DNA from: Quillaja saponaria
Lineage: Eukaryota > Streptophyta > Magnoliopsida > Fabales > Quillajaceae
Length of the DNA: 64,000 bases
NCBI GenBank assembly: GCA_029379385.1
Contig: CM055606.1
Coordinates: 18,315,142-18,379,141 of the forward strand
Direction: 5' to 3'
In this document: piece after piece, positions 48,679-59,633 of the stretch
How positions within the stretch are numbered: the first letter of the stretch is position 1
Layout: each line of letters starts with the position of its first letter
Made by a program: the position numbers and the translations under genes
Notes under the pieces: model-generated
The model's input: only the letters and a program-made list of their open reading frames with translations
Databases searched by the model: none
What the model was told of the DNA's origin: nothing

Positions 48679-50007
48679 ATGGCTTCTTCTTCTTGTCATA
48701 TTCTTCTACTCTTGTGCTCTATTCTTTTTCACATCTCCCCCTCCATTGCCCAAACATCTTTTAGACCCAAAGCACTTGTTCTTCCTGTAATAAAAGACTC
48801 TCCAACAAAACAATATCTTACCCAATTTAGCCAAAGAACTCCTTTGGTACCCATCAAACTCACTCTAGATTTGGGTGCTCCATACCTTTGGGTAGATTGT
48901 GATGTAGGCTATGTCTCTTCTACCTACAAACCCGCCCTTTGCGGCTCTGCACAATGCTCACTTGCAGGGACAAAAGATTGTAGAGATTGCTTTGAAGGTC
49001 CACAAGGCCCTGGCTGCTTCAACAATACATGTAGACTCTACCCAGAAAATACCATAAATCAAGTCACACTTATCAGTGTACCTGTTTCACAAGACACTGC
49101 CTCACTTCAATCAACAAATGGAGGCAATCCTACTAAGTTGGTAAACATACCAAACTTTATTTTTGTTTGTAGTAAAAGTACATTAGGCATGTTAAACGAC
49201 CTTGCTACTGGTGTCAAAGGAATGGCTGGTCTTGGAAGGAGAAAAATTTCAATTCCAAACCAATTTTCTTCTGCTTTTAGCTTCCCTAAGAAATTTGCCA
49301 TTTGTTTGAGTCCTTCAACAACCTCTAATGGTGTCGTTTTCTTCGGCAATGGCCCTTATGTTTTGCTCCCTGGTATTGATGTTTCCAAAAATCTCATTTT
49401 CACTCCACTTATTACAAATCCTGTGAGTACTGCATCATCTCCTCAAGTACAAGAGCCATCAAGTGAATATTTCATCGGATTGAAGTCCATTAAGATCAAC
49501 AATAAAACCGTCCCGATGAACAAATCATTGCTAACCATTGACAGTGCTGGTTTTGGTGGTACCAAGATTAGCAGTGTTAACCCATTTACAGTTTTGGAAG
49601 CTTCCATTTTCAATTCCTTTGTTAGTGTTTTTGAGAATGAACTTGCTAATGTTCCAAAAGTGACACCTGTGGCACCTTTTGAATTATGCTACAATTCAAA
49701 CAGTTTTGGTAGTACAAGGGTTGGACCTGGAGTGCCTCCTATTGATCTTGTTCTGCAAAATGAAAGTGTGTTTTGGAGGATATTTGGTGCAAATTCAATG
49801 GTGCAGGTGAACAATGAAGTGTTGTGTCTTGCATTTGTAAAAGCTAGAGAAGATTTTAGACCACAAACACCTATTATCATTGGAGCACATCAATTGGAAG
49901 ATAATCTCTTACAGTTTGATTTAGCTACATCAAGGCTTGGCTTCAGCTCCTCACTTTTGTTCAGACAAACAACTTGTGCAAACTTCAACTTCACATCTAA
50001 TGCTTAA
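48679..50007 (+). CDS. EDGP/basic 7S globulin-like protein, tandem copy 1
   Basis: This is a secreted single-exon protein of 442 residues. The signal peptide is about residues 1-25 (CHILLLLCSILFHISPSIAQ). Then follow VLPVIKDSPTKQYLTQ and LTLDLGAPYLWVDCDVGYVS, with D64 in DLG instead of D(T/S)G. A cysteine cluster (CGSAQCSLAGTKDCRDCF) and RLYPENTI come next, then KGMAGLGRRKISIPNQFS. The second site is GGTKISSVNPFTVLE, with Asp replaced by Ser. The end is CANFNFTSNA. Both catalytic aspartate motifs are gone, so a protease role is unlikely. A glycoside-hydrolase-inhibitor or seed/wall role is the family expectation. Compared with copy 2 it has L in KPALCG, VP in ISVPVS, A in DTASL, S in ASSPQ and S in DSAGF. 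A poly(A) signal AATAAA lies at 50076-50081. Confidence 0.95.
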   Translation: MASSSCHILLLLCSILFHISPSIAQTSFRPKALVLPVIKDSPTKQYLTQFSQRTPLVPIKLTLDLGAPYLWVDCDVGYVSSTYKPALCGSAQCSLAGTKDCRDCFEGPQGPGCFNNTCRLYPENTINQVTLISVPVSQDTASLQSTNGGNPTKLVNIPNFIFVCSKSTLGMLNDLATGVKGMAGLGRRKISIPNQFSSAFSFPKKFAICLSPSTTSNGVVFFGNGPYVLLPGIDVSKNLIFTPLITNPVSTASSPQVQEPSSEYFIGLKSIKINNKTVPMNKSLLTIDSAGFGGTKISSVNPFTVLEASIFNSFVSVFENELANVPKVTPVAPFELCYNSNSFGSTRVGPGVPPIDLVLQNESVFWRIFGANSMVQVNNEVLCLAFVKAREDFRPQTPIIIGAHQLEDNLLQFDLATSRLGFSSSLLFRQTTCANFNFTSNA

Positions 50008-50075
50008 ATTAGATGGTCTGTTTGTTTGTTCTATTTTTCTTTTCTTTTTTTGTTTTTCATGATACTTATGTGATA

Positions 50076-50081
50076 AATAAA
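50076..50081 (+). terminator. Poly(A) signal, EDGP-like copy 1
   Basis: AATAAA lies about 70 bp after the stop codon. The same element is at 53301-53306 in copy 2. Confidence 0.5.
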
Positions 50082-51232
50082 TGATCTTGGGCTCTTACTA
50101 GTTGACTTTGATGGTCAACCAGACCAAGTTGTGCAAAGAAATCTATTTATATTACCATATTTGGATCTGAATATATTCTCAACCTTTGTTAGAATAACCA
50201 CAGCCAATAATATTCTCCTCCTATTAATCAAAACTAAAAAAATTGGATATTAATTAGTGGATGAGTCAAAGTTGAACTGGTAGGCAGACATTATTTTTCT
50301 TTTTTCTTTTCCGATAAAGATAACTATTGAAGAAGTGACTCCATTTTATCTAAATTTAAATTATTTTTTAAATTGTTGATGTTGGAACTTAAAATTTTTT
50401 TTTTTCTTTCGGATAACTTGTTAGTTGAATAACAATTAATTAGCATATTAAGCCAAGAATGTTTACAAAATTTCTTTAAAAGTTAATATTTTATTATGAG
50501 CAACAATAATTTTAGTATAATGCTCATGGAATTATAATTTTAATAATTATATATATATTTATTGTCTCTTCTAACAAAGGAACCGTTAATTATTAATATT
50601 TTTACAACAATTCATAATTATTTCGAAGAATGATAGTTTGGAAATTGTATCACATCCAAATCAATTTGTTTCCACTAAATAATAAATGCGCTCCAAACTA
50701 GAAATTTCAAAGAAGGATGGTTATATTCTTGATGCTCACAACTAGGACTTAAATTTTTATTTATTTTTCCTATAGAAGACATGCATTAATATATGCTTAA
50801 TCTCGATCAGAAACAACTTGGTTCCATTAATATATGCTTGACAAGTGATCAGTCCCCTTGACGAGAATATATTAAAGTACTAAGTAATTAAGTCATAAGG
50901 ATCACTAACCCTTAAAATGAAGTTATTAGAGATTTTAATATTTTTGAATGATTTTTAGTCTCTTACAAATTATTTATACTAAAATGGGTTGACACGTAAC
51001 ATTCGTGTAATGTTGAATAATAATTTGTATATTTATTAATTTTAAATTGATATACTAATCAAGTAATCAGAAAATTTTCTAGTACGTACATATCTATTTT
51101 TTATTTTTTGATGCATCGAAAAAGAAGAAAATGTTTCCCATCCGTACATGAATTGTTAATTGGATAAACCCATTATAAAAAAACTTAAAGATGAACTCTG
51201 AACAAGGTATACGTCGTCTGAAAGTTAGCTGT

Positions 51233-51250
51233 ACATTTGCATGCAAATGT
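51233..51250. promoter_or_regulatory. RY (Sph) motif palindrome, copy 2 promoter
   Basis: This is the same 18-bp palindrome as at 48006-48023, unchanged, about 655 bp upstream of the ATG at 51904. Confidence 0.55.
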
Positions 51251-51852
51251 CAAACTTTGAATTCAAAAACCAGGTAATGATAAGAGTTGTGCTAAGATTT
51301 GTTAAATAAGGAAACTGAATTGCTTCCATAAACAATGGGTTTGGGATCCCCAATTTTTTGACAAAAATGGAAGCATAATAAACAAAAAATTAGGTATTAG
51401 GACAATTCTACAATTATTGAAAACTTATTAAACAAAAAGAAAATTAATCAATAAAAAAAAATTAAGTACAGTTATGTAAACATAAAAATTATAAATAATA
51501 TTGAAGAAAAAAAAATTGACTTTATCCAGGCTTTTAGATATAATATAAAAATAAAGTGAGCATAAAGATGAACTATTTAATAACAAAAGTACTATATAGA
51601 GAATATTAACTCAACTTATTTAATTATCTGATTAAAAATATATCTATTATGCAGAAATAAATTTTTTTTTATATAAGTATTATTTTATCATCAAGTCAAT
51701 CCGCTTACAAATTTTGCTTAAAAGCCTTTAGTACAAGTAAGAATTTTGCACGTTGGAATCGAGCATACCGACATTGACATTCTTCCCTACTATTTTTTTT
51801 TTCAAATGACAACGAAGCAATGATTGTGACTTGGTAACAACACTTTCACCTC

Positions 51853-51860
51853 TATATATA
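51853..51860 (+). promoter_or_regulatory. TATA box, EDGP-like copy 2
   Basis: TATATATA is at the same distance from the ATG as in copy 1, so the core promoter was duplicated intact. Confidence 0.6.
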
Positions 51861-51903
51861 CATCTCTCACATACACAGAAATTCCACTCCAAAAGTTCCA
51901 AAC

Positions 51904-53232
51904 ATGGCTTCTTCTTCTTGTCATATTCTTCTACTCTTGTGCTCTATTCTTTTTCACATCTCCCCCTCCATTGCCCAAACATCTTTTAGACCCAAAGCAC
52001 TTGTTCTTCCTGTAATAAAAGACTCTCCAACAAAACAATATCTTACCCAATTTAGCCAAAGAACTCCTTTGGTACCCATCAAACTCACTCTAGATTTGGG
52101 TGCTCCATACCTTTGGGTAGATTGTGATGTAGGCTATGTCTCTTCTACCTACAAACCCGCCCGTTGCGGCTCTGCACAATGCTCACTTGCAGGGACAAAA
52201 GATTGTAGAGATTGCTTTGAAGGTCCACAAGGCCCTGGCTGCTTCAACAATACATGTAGACTCTACCCAGAAAATACCATAAATCAAGTCACACTTATCA
52301 GTGGAGTTGTTTCACAAGACACTGTCTCACTTCAATCAACAAATGGAGGCAATCCTACTAAGTTGGTAAACATACCAAACTTTATATTTGTTTGTAGTAA
52401 AAGTACATTAGGCATGTTAAACGACCTTGCTACTGGTGTCAAAGGAATGGCTGGTCTTGGAAGGAGAAAAATTTCAATTCCAAACCAATTTTCTTCTGCT
52501 TTTAGCTTCCCTAAGAAATTTGCCATTTGTTTGAGTCCTTCAACAACCTCTAATGGTGTCGTTTTCTTCGGCAATGGCCCTTATGTTTTGCTCCCTGGTA
52601 TTGATGTTTCCAAAAATCTCATTTTCACTCCACTTATTACAAATCCTGTGAGTACTGCAGCATCTCCTCAAGTACAAGAGCCATCAAGTGAATATTTCAT
52701 CGGATTGAAGTCCATTAAGATCAACAATAAAACCGTCCCGATGAACAAATCATTGCTAACCATTGACATTGCTGGTTTTGGTGGTACCAAGATTAGCAGT
52801 GTTAACCCATTTACAGTTTTGGAAGCTTCCATTTTCAATTCCTTTGTTAGTGTTTTTGAGAATGAACTTGCTAATGTTCCAAAAGTGACACCTGTGGCAC
52901 CTTTTGAATTATGCTACAATTCAAACAGTTTTGGTAGTACAAGGGTTGGACCTGGAGTGCCTCCTATTGATCTTGTTCTGCAAAATGAAAGTGTGTTTTG
53001 GAGGATATTTGGTGCAAATTCAATGGTGCAGGTGAACAATGAAGTGTTGTGTCTTGCATTTGTAAAAGCTAGAGAAGATTTTAGACCACAAACACCTATT
53101 ATCATTGGAGCACATCAATTGGAAGATAATCTCTTACAGTTTGATTTAGCTACATCAAGGCTTGGCTTCAGCTCCTCACTTTTGTTCAGACAAACAACTT
53201 GTGCAAACTTCAACTTCACATCTAATGCTTAA
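51904..53232 (+). CDS. EDGP/basic 7S globulin-like protein, tandem copy 2
   Basis: This is a 442-residue twin of the gene at 48679, with the same signal peptide, cysteine cluster and degenerate active sites (DLG at D64; Ser in GGTKISSVN). By eye the coding sequences differ at eight nucleotides. Seven alter six amino acids (KPARCG, ISGVVS, DTVSL, AASPQ, DIAGF) and one is silent (Ile ATT to ATA in FIFVC). Promoter and 3' flank are also duplicated, so both copies are probably expressed alike. Relatives have arginine or glycine at some of these places: EDGP-like sequences I recall have R in the KPxRC position and a Gly-Glu/Val pair before VS. Copy 2 may therefore keep the ancestral states and copy 1 carry the changes. 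That polarity is an inference. Confidence 0.95.
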   Translation: MASSSCHILLLLCSILFHISPSIAQTSFRPKALVLPVIKDSPTKQYLTQFSQRTPLVPIKLTLDLGAPYLWVDCDVGYVSSTYKPARCGSAQCSLAGTKDCRDCFEGPQGPGCFNNTCRLYPENTINQVTLISGVVSQDTVSLQSTNGGNPTKLVNIPNFIFVCSKSTLGMLNDLATGVKGMAGLGRRKISIPNQFSSAFSFPKKFAICLSPSTTSNGVVFFGNGPYVLLPGIDVSKNLIFTPLITNPVSTAASPQVQEPSSEYFIGLKSIKINNKTVPMNKSLLTIDIAGFGGTKISSVNPFTVLEASIFNSFVSVFENELANVPKVTPVAPFELCYNSNSFGSTRVGPGVPPIDLVLQNESVFWRIFGANSMVQVNNEVLCLAFVKAREDFRPQTPIIIGAHQLEDNLLQFDLATSRLGFSSSLLFRQTTCANFNFTSNA

Positions 53233-53300
53233 ATTAGATGGTCTGTTTGTTTGTTCTATTTTTCTTTTCTTTTTTTGTTTTTCATGATACTTATGTGATA

Positions 53301-53306
53301 AATAAA
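53301..53306 (+). terminator. Poly(A) signal, EDGP-like copy 2
   Basis: AATAAA lies about 70 bp after the stop codon, equivalent to the one in copy 1. Confidence 0.5.
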
Positions 53307-54014
53307 TGATCTTGGGCTCTTACTAGTTGACTTTGATGGTCAACCAGACCAAGTTGTGCAAAGAAATCTATTTATATTACCATATTTGGATCTGAATATA
53401 TTCTCAACCTTTGTTAGAATAACCACAGCCAATAATATTCTCCTCCTATTAATCAAAACTAAAAAAATTGGATATTAATTAGTGGATGAGTCAAAGTTGA
53501 ACTGGTAGGCAGACATTATTTTTCTTTTTTCTTTTCCGATAAGGATAACTATTGAAGAAGTGACTCCATTTTATCTAAATTTAAATTATTTTTTAAATTG
53601 TTGATGTTGGAACTTAGAAATTTTTTTTTTTCTTTCGGATAACTTGTTAGTTGAATAACAATTAATTAGCATATTAAGCCAAGAATGTTTACAAAATTTC
53701 TTAAAAAGTTAATATTTTATTATGAGCAACAATAATTTTAGTATAATGCTCAAGGAATTATAATTTTAATAATTATATATATATTTATTGTCTCTTCTAA
53801 CAAAGGAACCGTTAATTATTAATATTTTTACAACAATTCATAATTATTTCGAAGAATGATAGTTTGGAAATTGTATCACATCCAAATCAATTTGTTTCCA
53901 CTAAATAATAAATGCGCTCCAAACTAGAAATTTCAAAGAAGGATGGTTATATTCTTGATGCTCACAACTAGGACTTCAATTTTTATTTTTATTTTACTAT
54001 AGAAGACATGCATA

Positions 54015-55948
54015 TATGCCTTTACTTGTCTTTTGGAGACATGAAGAGATATGATAATCTTATCTTATCTATCCATGATAAATAAATGAATTGATTAATA
54101 AAAGAGGAGAATATAGTTGACCATATTAATATTCTTCTCAATCTATCAAATTTTAATATTTACTTAAAGATCTCATATTAACTCTTAATTATCTTAATAA
54201 AATTAATTTGGAGTGATGCTAATGATCAAATATTAAAAATTAATATAGTTGACCATAATCTTCTTAAATCAAGTGGTGATCACCATATAAAAGTTAGTTT
54301 TTCTTATTTTGTAAATGCGACTTCAGTTCAATTATTAAACCTTGTCAAGCCAATGCTTATTGCTCCTAATATCAAGCGTGGGTATTGCTTGTCATCCCTC
54401 AGTCATGGTTGCCAACAAACATGTATTCTTTCTTTGGGAGTGGCAGGCCTTAAATATTACTTCCTCTTGTAATTCTTCTTCTAGAGGGTTGTGTCTTGAG
54501 GTAATTTTTTGTATTTGGGCTGAGAAATACTCATTTAATTTGAGTTCAAATACAAAATGATTTTCAGTTATAAAAAATGTTATCGATTTTTTACTGATTA
54601 AACTACTAAAATGATTTTTAGATTCAATTCGATTCTATTTGTCTTCCGGACAATAATTTGACTGACTAGTCTAATCTGATTTTAAAACATTGAGTAGCTA
54701 ATAGAGCAGAGTGCATCTTTGCAAAAAGTTTCCTTAATTAATTACAATATAGGATCATTCTCATGTCTCACATTGTTTGACTAGTTTCAATCACATGTTA
54801 ATTTGTTGTCTCACAAGCGCTTAAACAAAACCAAATTTGGATCATAACTTGGATATAATGACATATGTGATGAATTAATTTATAAACGTTTTGGTGAGAT
54901 TACATGTCTGCTCTGTACGATTTCTCAAACTAGGAATGTGCAACTGGATGAGTGGATCAGGTTTAACATTAATTTCAACTATCCTACCAAGTAGGTTGAT
55001 AAAAATTTCACAAAGTTTGTCGACTGGATCGTGTAGGTTAAAATTTTCATTAGTTAAAATTTCATTGTAAAATAATCTCTTACCTATTTTAAACAAATCA
55101 CAAGATCTAAATTAAAAATAAAATAAAATCTAAACTACCTAATGTTAAATTGAAAAATGAAAATAAATTAAAAAAATTTAACATTAAAAATTTAATAAAA
55201 ATGTTAAAATAAGATAAATATAATTTTCAATAATGTACATTTAACATGAAGACAAACTCAAACTAAATATAAAATGTTAAAAGTCAACATAAACATTTAT
55301 TAAATTGAGTCATACACTTATTTTGTCATGTATTAAAAGAATTTAATCATATTTTTATATATAATTTTTTTAAAAATAAATAGTAAATAAATTCAGGTGA
55401 GTTAATATGTTTGGGTTAAAGAAACTTTTCATCCAAATAAATGACTTAACCCAAAATAACAGATAAAATATTACCCAACTCAAAACTCAAATTTTAATCT
55501 ATTTTGATCAGTTGGACCCGGTTAGACCCGAATTAATAAAATTCTTGAATTTTCTGCGCATCCTTACCTCGAACAATAAACTCGAATATATACGATTCAT
55601 ATAAAAGCTTACAAATTTGTTATTACTAGTATATCGGCCATGTCTCGGCCCGTGACACAATAAACTTGGACACGGTTCGACCCTGCTTGGCTTATTTCCT
55701 CTATTCTCTCGTCTCTCTCGCTAAATTCCTCCCTTCCCTTTGAATTAGGGATTTCTCTGGGCTGAATTCTCATCTAGTTTTCTTCATCACTACCTTCAAG
55801 TCCGAGCGATCAATCACCGACCAAAGCTAGGCAATCGTGGTTGTTGTAGGACACCCAACAGTTGCTGATCGCGAAGGAAGCCATAGCTCGAAAGCTCAAG
55901 CTCTGGTTCGTGGAAAAGATAAAGAAGAAAAGTTTTTTCCAATTATCA
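54015..55948. other. Intergenic and DSP 5' leader
   Basis: AT-rich spacer with no supported gene. From about 55680 the composition becomes pyrimidine-rich and then coding-like. This is probably the leader of the phosphatase gene. No ATG occurs in frame between 55862 and the chosen start at 55949. Confidence 0.6.
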
Positions 55949-58132
55949 ATGGATCAATTTGATGAATCCTTAAGGAAACAAGTAGCGGCTCTTTGGAGGG
56001 TTATGAATGTAGCTAGACGTTACAAAGAGGACAATGTCCCTTCCAAAATTGAAGAGGTACTATTACCTTTCAATTTATGTTTCATTGCTTAATATTTCTT
56101 TCATGTTGACTAGGTTTTTTTCATCTAAGGTTGTTTTTATTTTATTTTATTTTATTTCTCAGGGTCTGTTTTTGGGTTCTATAGGCGCTGCAAATAACAA
56201 AGCTAAGCTGAAAAACTTGAATGTGACTCACATACTAACCGTGGCGAGTTCATTGGCTCCTGCACATCCAAATGATTTTGTTTATAAAATTATTGGTGGT
56301 AAGAAACTCTTTAAATGAATGGCTCCTAGACTCATGCAATGTGCTTGTTGGGGTGGCTTTATATACTTTCTTGTCCTTTAAATGTATGGTTTTATAGTGC
56401 TTTGTAGCTTCATGACAGCATTTCAATGTTAAATAGCTTCCAATTGTTACTTATAACCTCATTCGTTCAAGTAGACAAGAAACTGCATAGTATTTATCCA
56501 ATATATGATAATTGAAATCATTTTATCCTTATTGCTTATAAGAAGCACATTCAAATTGTTTTAAAATAGAAATCCTTTAGGATGCTCTTGTTCCCACCAA
56601 ACTTGAAAAGTATTGAATGCAATTAATTTATAAGAATATTGATGTTGTAGTTAATGATGCTATCATTCTTTAGTTTGTTGAGCTTCTAGAGCTGAAAGTC
56701 ATACTAACCTTGTGATGTTCTCTGTGAATTGAGATAGTGATGGACAGAGAAGACACAAACATAAAACAGTACTTCGACCAGTGTTTCAATTTTATTGATG
56801 AAGCTAAAAGACTTGGTGGTGGAGTGTTGGTTCACTGCTTTGTGGGAAGATCCAGGAGGTGGTTTTTCTTCTATCTAGCTCACTTGCTCACTGATGAACA
56901 TCTTATTCAGGTGTCATCCATCAGTAACAGATCTTGGTTCCATTAGCCGTGATGGAATGAAAATTGGAAAGTTTACAAGTTAAAGTCCAATGCATGTCTT
57001 TCTAAATTTCATTGGGATGGTGGGGGTCAGGGAGTGTCAGTCTCTGAAATTGACAATGTGTGTAAAAGATGAGGACTAGATCATTGTGAACCTTTGGTTG
57101 AATCACCTGTTACTTCCACCATTTCATTTCCATGTTTACTCAAGTAGAATTACAGCATCTTCGGAAAATATTTACTTTTGCATGGATGTTGCCATTTATA
57201 TCCAATGATACTTAATTGTTTTATGATTCAATGCTAAATGTTAGTTTTTATTTCATTTGCAAAACTGCAACATCATTATTACATTGGAAAGATATCTCCA
57301 AAACAAGTAACTGAATCCCACCTGAAACTTGGGCATATTATTTCATAGGTTTAGCAAGGTCGTGCTCAATAGTCAGAATTTTTTCCAGGATTTTATTTAC
57401 ATTAGTTTACTAATTTCAAATGCTTTGAATTTTTGTCTGAGATTCCATCTTCCTTTACCATGCAGTGTAACTATTATTGTTGCATACCTGATGAAGAAGC
57501 ACAACATGAGCTTATCTCAAGCTCTGGAATATGTGAAGGCTAGACGACCCCAGGCATGTCCAAATGCTGGTTTCATTTCTCAACTGGAGGACTTTGAAAA
57601 ATCTCTTCAAGTTCAAGGTACATTATTATAGTACTACATTGAAATTATATACTGTTATCTTGGACCACCAATTGAATAGATGAAATACGAAGCAATCATA
57701 TTATTTGTCCTGGGAATTGAAACTTTGAACTTGTGCCCTCTTAGTAGTTTCCTTTAGATTTTAAGGAGTATGAGAGCAAAAGATCAAAAACCACAATCCA
57801 CCAGCAAGGATGATACTACTAGTAGAATTTTACTACCATAATGTTCACCTTGAGGAAAGGAATGATCCTTAATCTTCTATGCAGTTAGACATAAATTTAA
57901 GTATTTAACTGAAACTTCCATACATCCTTACTTTAAAGTTGGTCTTGGAATATGTGCAATTTTTTTTTATGCCTAAAAAACTCCCATCCGTTTCCTCATG
58001 TAAATCATTTGCGAATGGAAGTGTTGACTTTTATATTTTCATGGAGCCTACCTTTCATTTATGCTTTTTAGTTTTTACCCTTGCTTCGACTTTAAACTGA
58101 ATTGTATTTTTCATGTGTTTCTAGAAAATTAG
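55949..58132 (+). CDS. Dual-specificity protein phosphatase, DSPTP1/MKP2 type
   Basis: This protein dephosphorylates phospho-Tyr and phospho-Thr, in relatives mainly on MAP kinases. Exons are 55949-56056, 56163-56298, 56738-56858, 57466-57617 and 58125-58132. The total is 175 codons (174 aa) in phase. The signature HCFVGRSRS is at 114-122, with catalytic Cys115 and Arg121 intact. The general-acid region VMDREDTNIKQYF is at about 82-94. The N-terminus (RVMNVARRYKEDNVPSKIEE) and GLFLGSIGAANN match DSPTP1. The last exon is only eight bases, finishing the protein with Glu-Asn. Adjacency to MUTE suggests orthology to Arabidopsis MKP2 (DSPTP1B), which from memory is also MUTE's neighbour. The protein itself looks at least as close to DSPTP1, so no exact symbol is given. 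Confidence 0.93.
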
Positions 58133-59524
58133 AAGAAGATGCGGGGAATAATGCAGAATGGCTTGGATTCAGAGACTAGGATCAGTTGTCAAGACACTTA
58201 TCAGAATCTCACTGATTCTCTCATAACAGAGCCAAGTTAGCTGTTATAACTTCCAGAAATGGACGAGTTACCTGGTGATTGTAAAGTGAGTTTGGTAAAT
58301 TAGTTCAAAGTTCAAACACATGATTCTCGTACTGATAACATGAAATATAACAATCAAGCAACCGGGAAATTATGTATGACTGATTATTACTCCCAAAAAA
58401 ATGGAGATTATGATTGATTGCTATTAAATATGTAGTGGATTGAACTTGTAGTCTTCACTGTTATATATGTACATAATTAGCAGTTTTGCAAATGCACGTA
58501 GCCAATAGTTCATGTTATCTTTACATTGCACACCTGCTGAACTCGTTTTGTCAACTATGGCCCAAGAGTAGTGAGAGGGACAGGAGCTGGGTTGTTTGAA
58601 AGCAGCTTTTATCCTCATATTCACCACAGCCTATAATTTTGAGAATTTTGATTTGGTTGAACTTAGCCCTCAACTTTCAAACTTGTTCAAAATGCTTACG
58701 TCGGCTTTGCCGAAATTGCCATGTGGAGAACTGAATTTTGTCTCAAATCATACAACAAAGTTGATTTTTTTTTTTTTTTTTTTTTTTCTAGTGAACAAAT
58801 CTACTGGAATTTCAACTTATATACATAATTTCTATTTGATGTAATATTCAAAACTAAATAATTAACTGCTCAAAAATTGAACTTCCTCCAAGGTAAACAA
58901 TTAACTGTACCTTCCCCTTTTTATTAACATCCATCCCATGGGTTGTCAACTAACTTTATTCTTTTTTTCTTTTTCACCACAAACAATACTACAGTTGTTG
59001 CACCAATTCTGATTGTCAGAGAGTCATGCCAAAAACTGAATACTTTTGAATATATTAGAAAACATCTCCAACCAAAAATGATATATTATAAAAAATTGTT
59101 TGACAAAGTTATCCAAACCACCAAGTTTTCTGAAATACGTAGTTGGAAAATAACTAGGTAGCTAGGTTGAAGTTGAGCGATGAAGACCTCAGCATGTCAT
59201 GCATGATGGAAGGTAAACACAGATTAATGTGCATGACTGCTTGGGAAGATAAGAATTATAAGCATCCCTCTCTCTCTCTCTCTCATTCTCTTTTACTCAC
59301 GAGGGGCACGTAATTGACCCAAGATCATAAACGTGAGACGCGTAATGCATATATACACTGTCACCAATGGAGTTAGAGAGAGAAACAAAAAAAGAGAGAG
59401 AGAGAGAGTGAAAAAAAATAACAAGAGTAAAAAAAAAAAAAAAAAAAAAAACCTCACGAGAGTCCAACATATGACATTTAATACGAACTATGGTAGTAGT
59501 TCCTGCGGCTTTTACATTGTATCT
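58133..59524. other. Intergenic: DSP 3'UTR and MUTE promoter
   Basis: No gene is seen. There is a T tract at about 58765-58787, a (CT)n stretch at about 59268-59284 and GA-rich runs at about 59375-59410. An A tract lies at about 59430-59451. These purine runs lie 180-370 bp upstream of the MUTE start. Confidence 0.65.
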
Positions 59525-59532
59525 TATAAATA
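59525..59532 (+). promoter_or_regulatory. TATA box of MUTE
   Basis: TATAAATA lies 102-109 bp upstream of the MUTE ATG, giving a predicted leader of about 75 nt. Confidence 0.65.
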
Positions 59533-59633
59533 GAAGAGTCTCGCACTCGTGGGAGAGAACAAACAAGCTGACAAAAAGAGCAAAGAGAAAGAACAAATTA
59601 CAACAATCATAGAATTTTTTGGAAACCAAAAAC

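Larger units (their letters stand above)
47567..50786 (+). repeat. 3.2-kb tandem segmental duplication, copy 1
   Basis: This unit runs from GCTTAATCTCGATCAG to TATAGAAGACATGCAT. It contains promoter, coding sequence (48679-50007) and 3' flank. It is nearly identical to 50795-54014. The period measured at the two start codons is 3225 bp. Confidence 0.95.
50795..54014 (+). repeat. 3.2-kb tandem segmental duplication, copy 2
   Basis: This is head to tail with copy 1, eight bases after it ends. It differs by scattered substitutions and short A/T-run indels, mostly in the promoter between 51400 and 51800. The left junction carries ATTAATATATGCTT, which recurs about 30 bp further on, so short homology may have mediated the duplication or a repeat slip. 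Confidence 0.95.
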
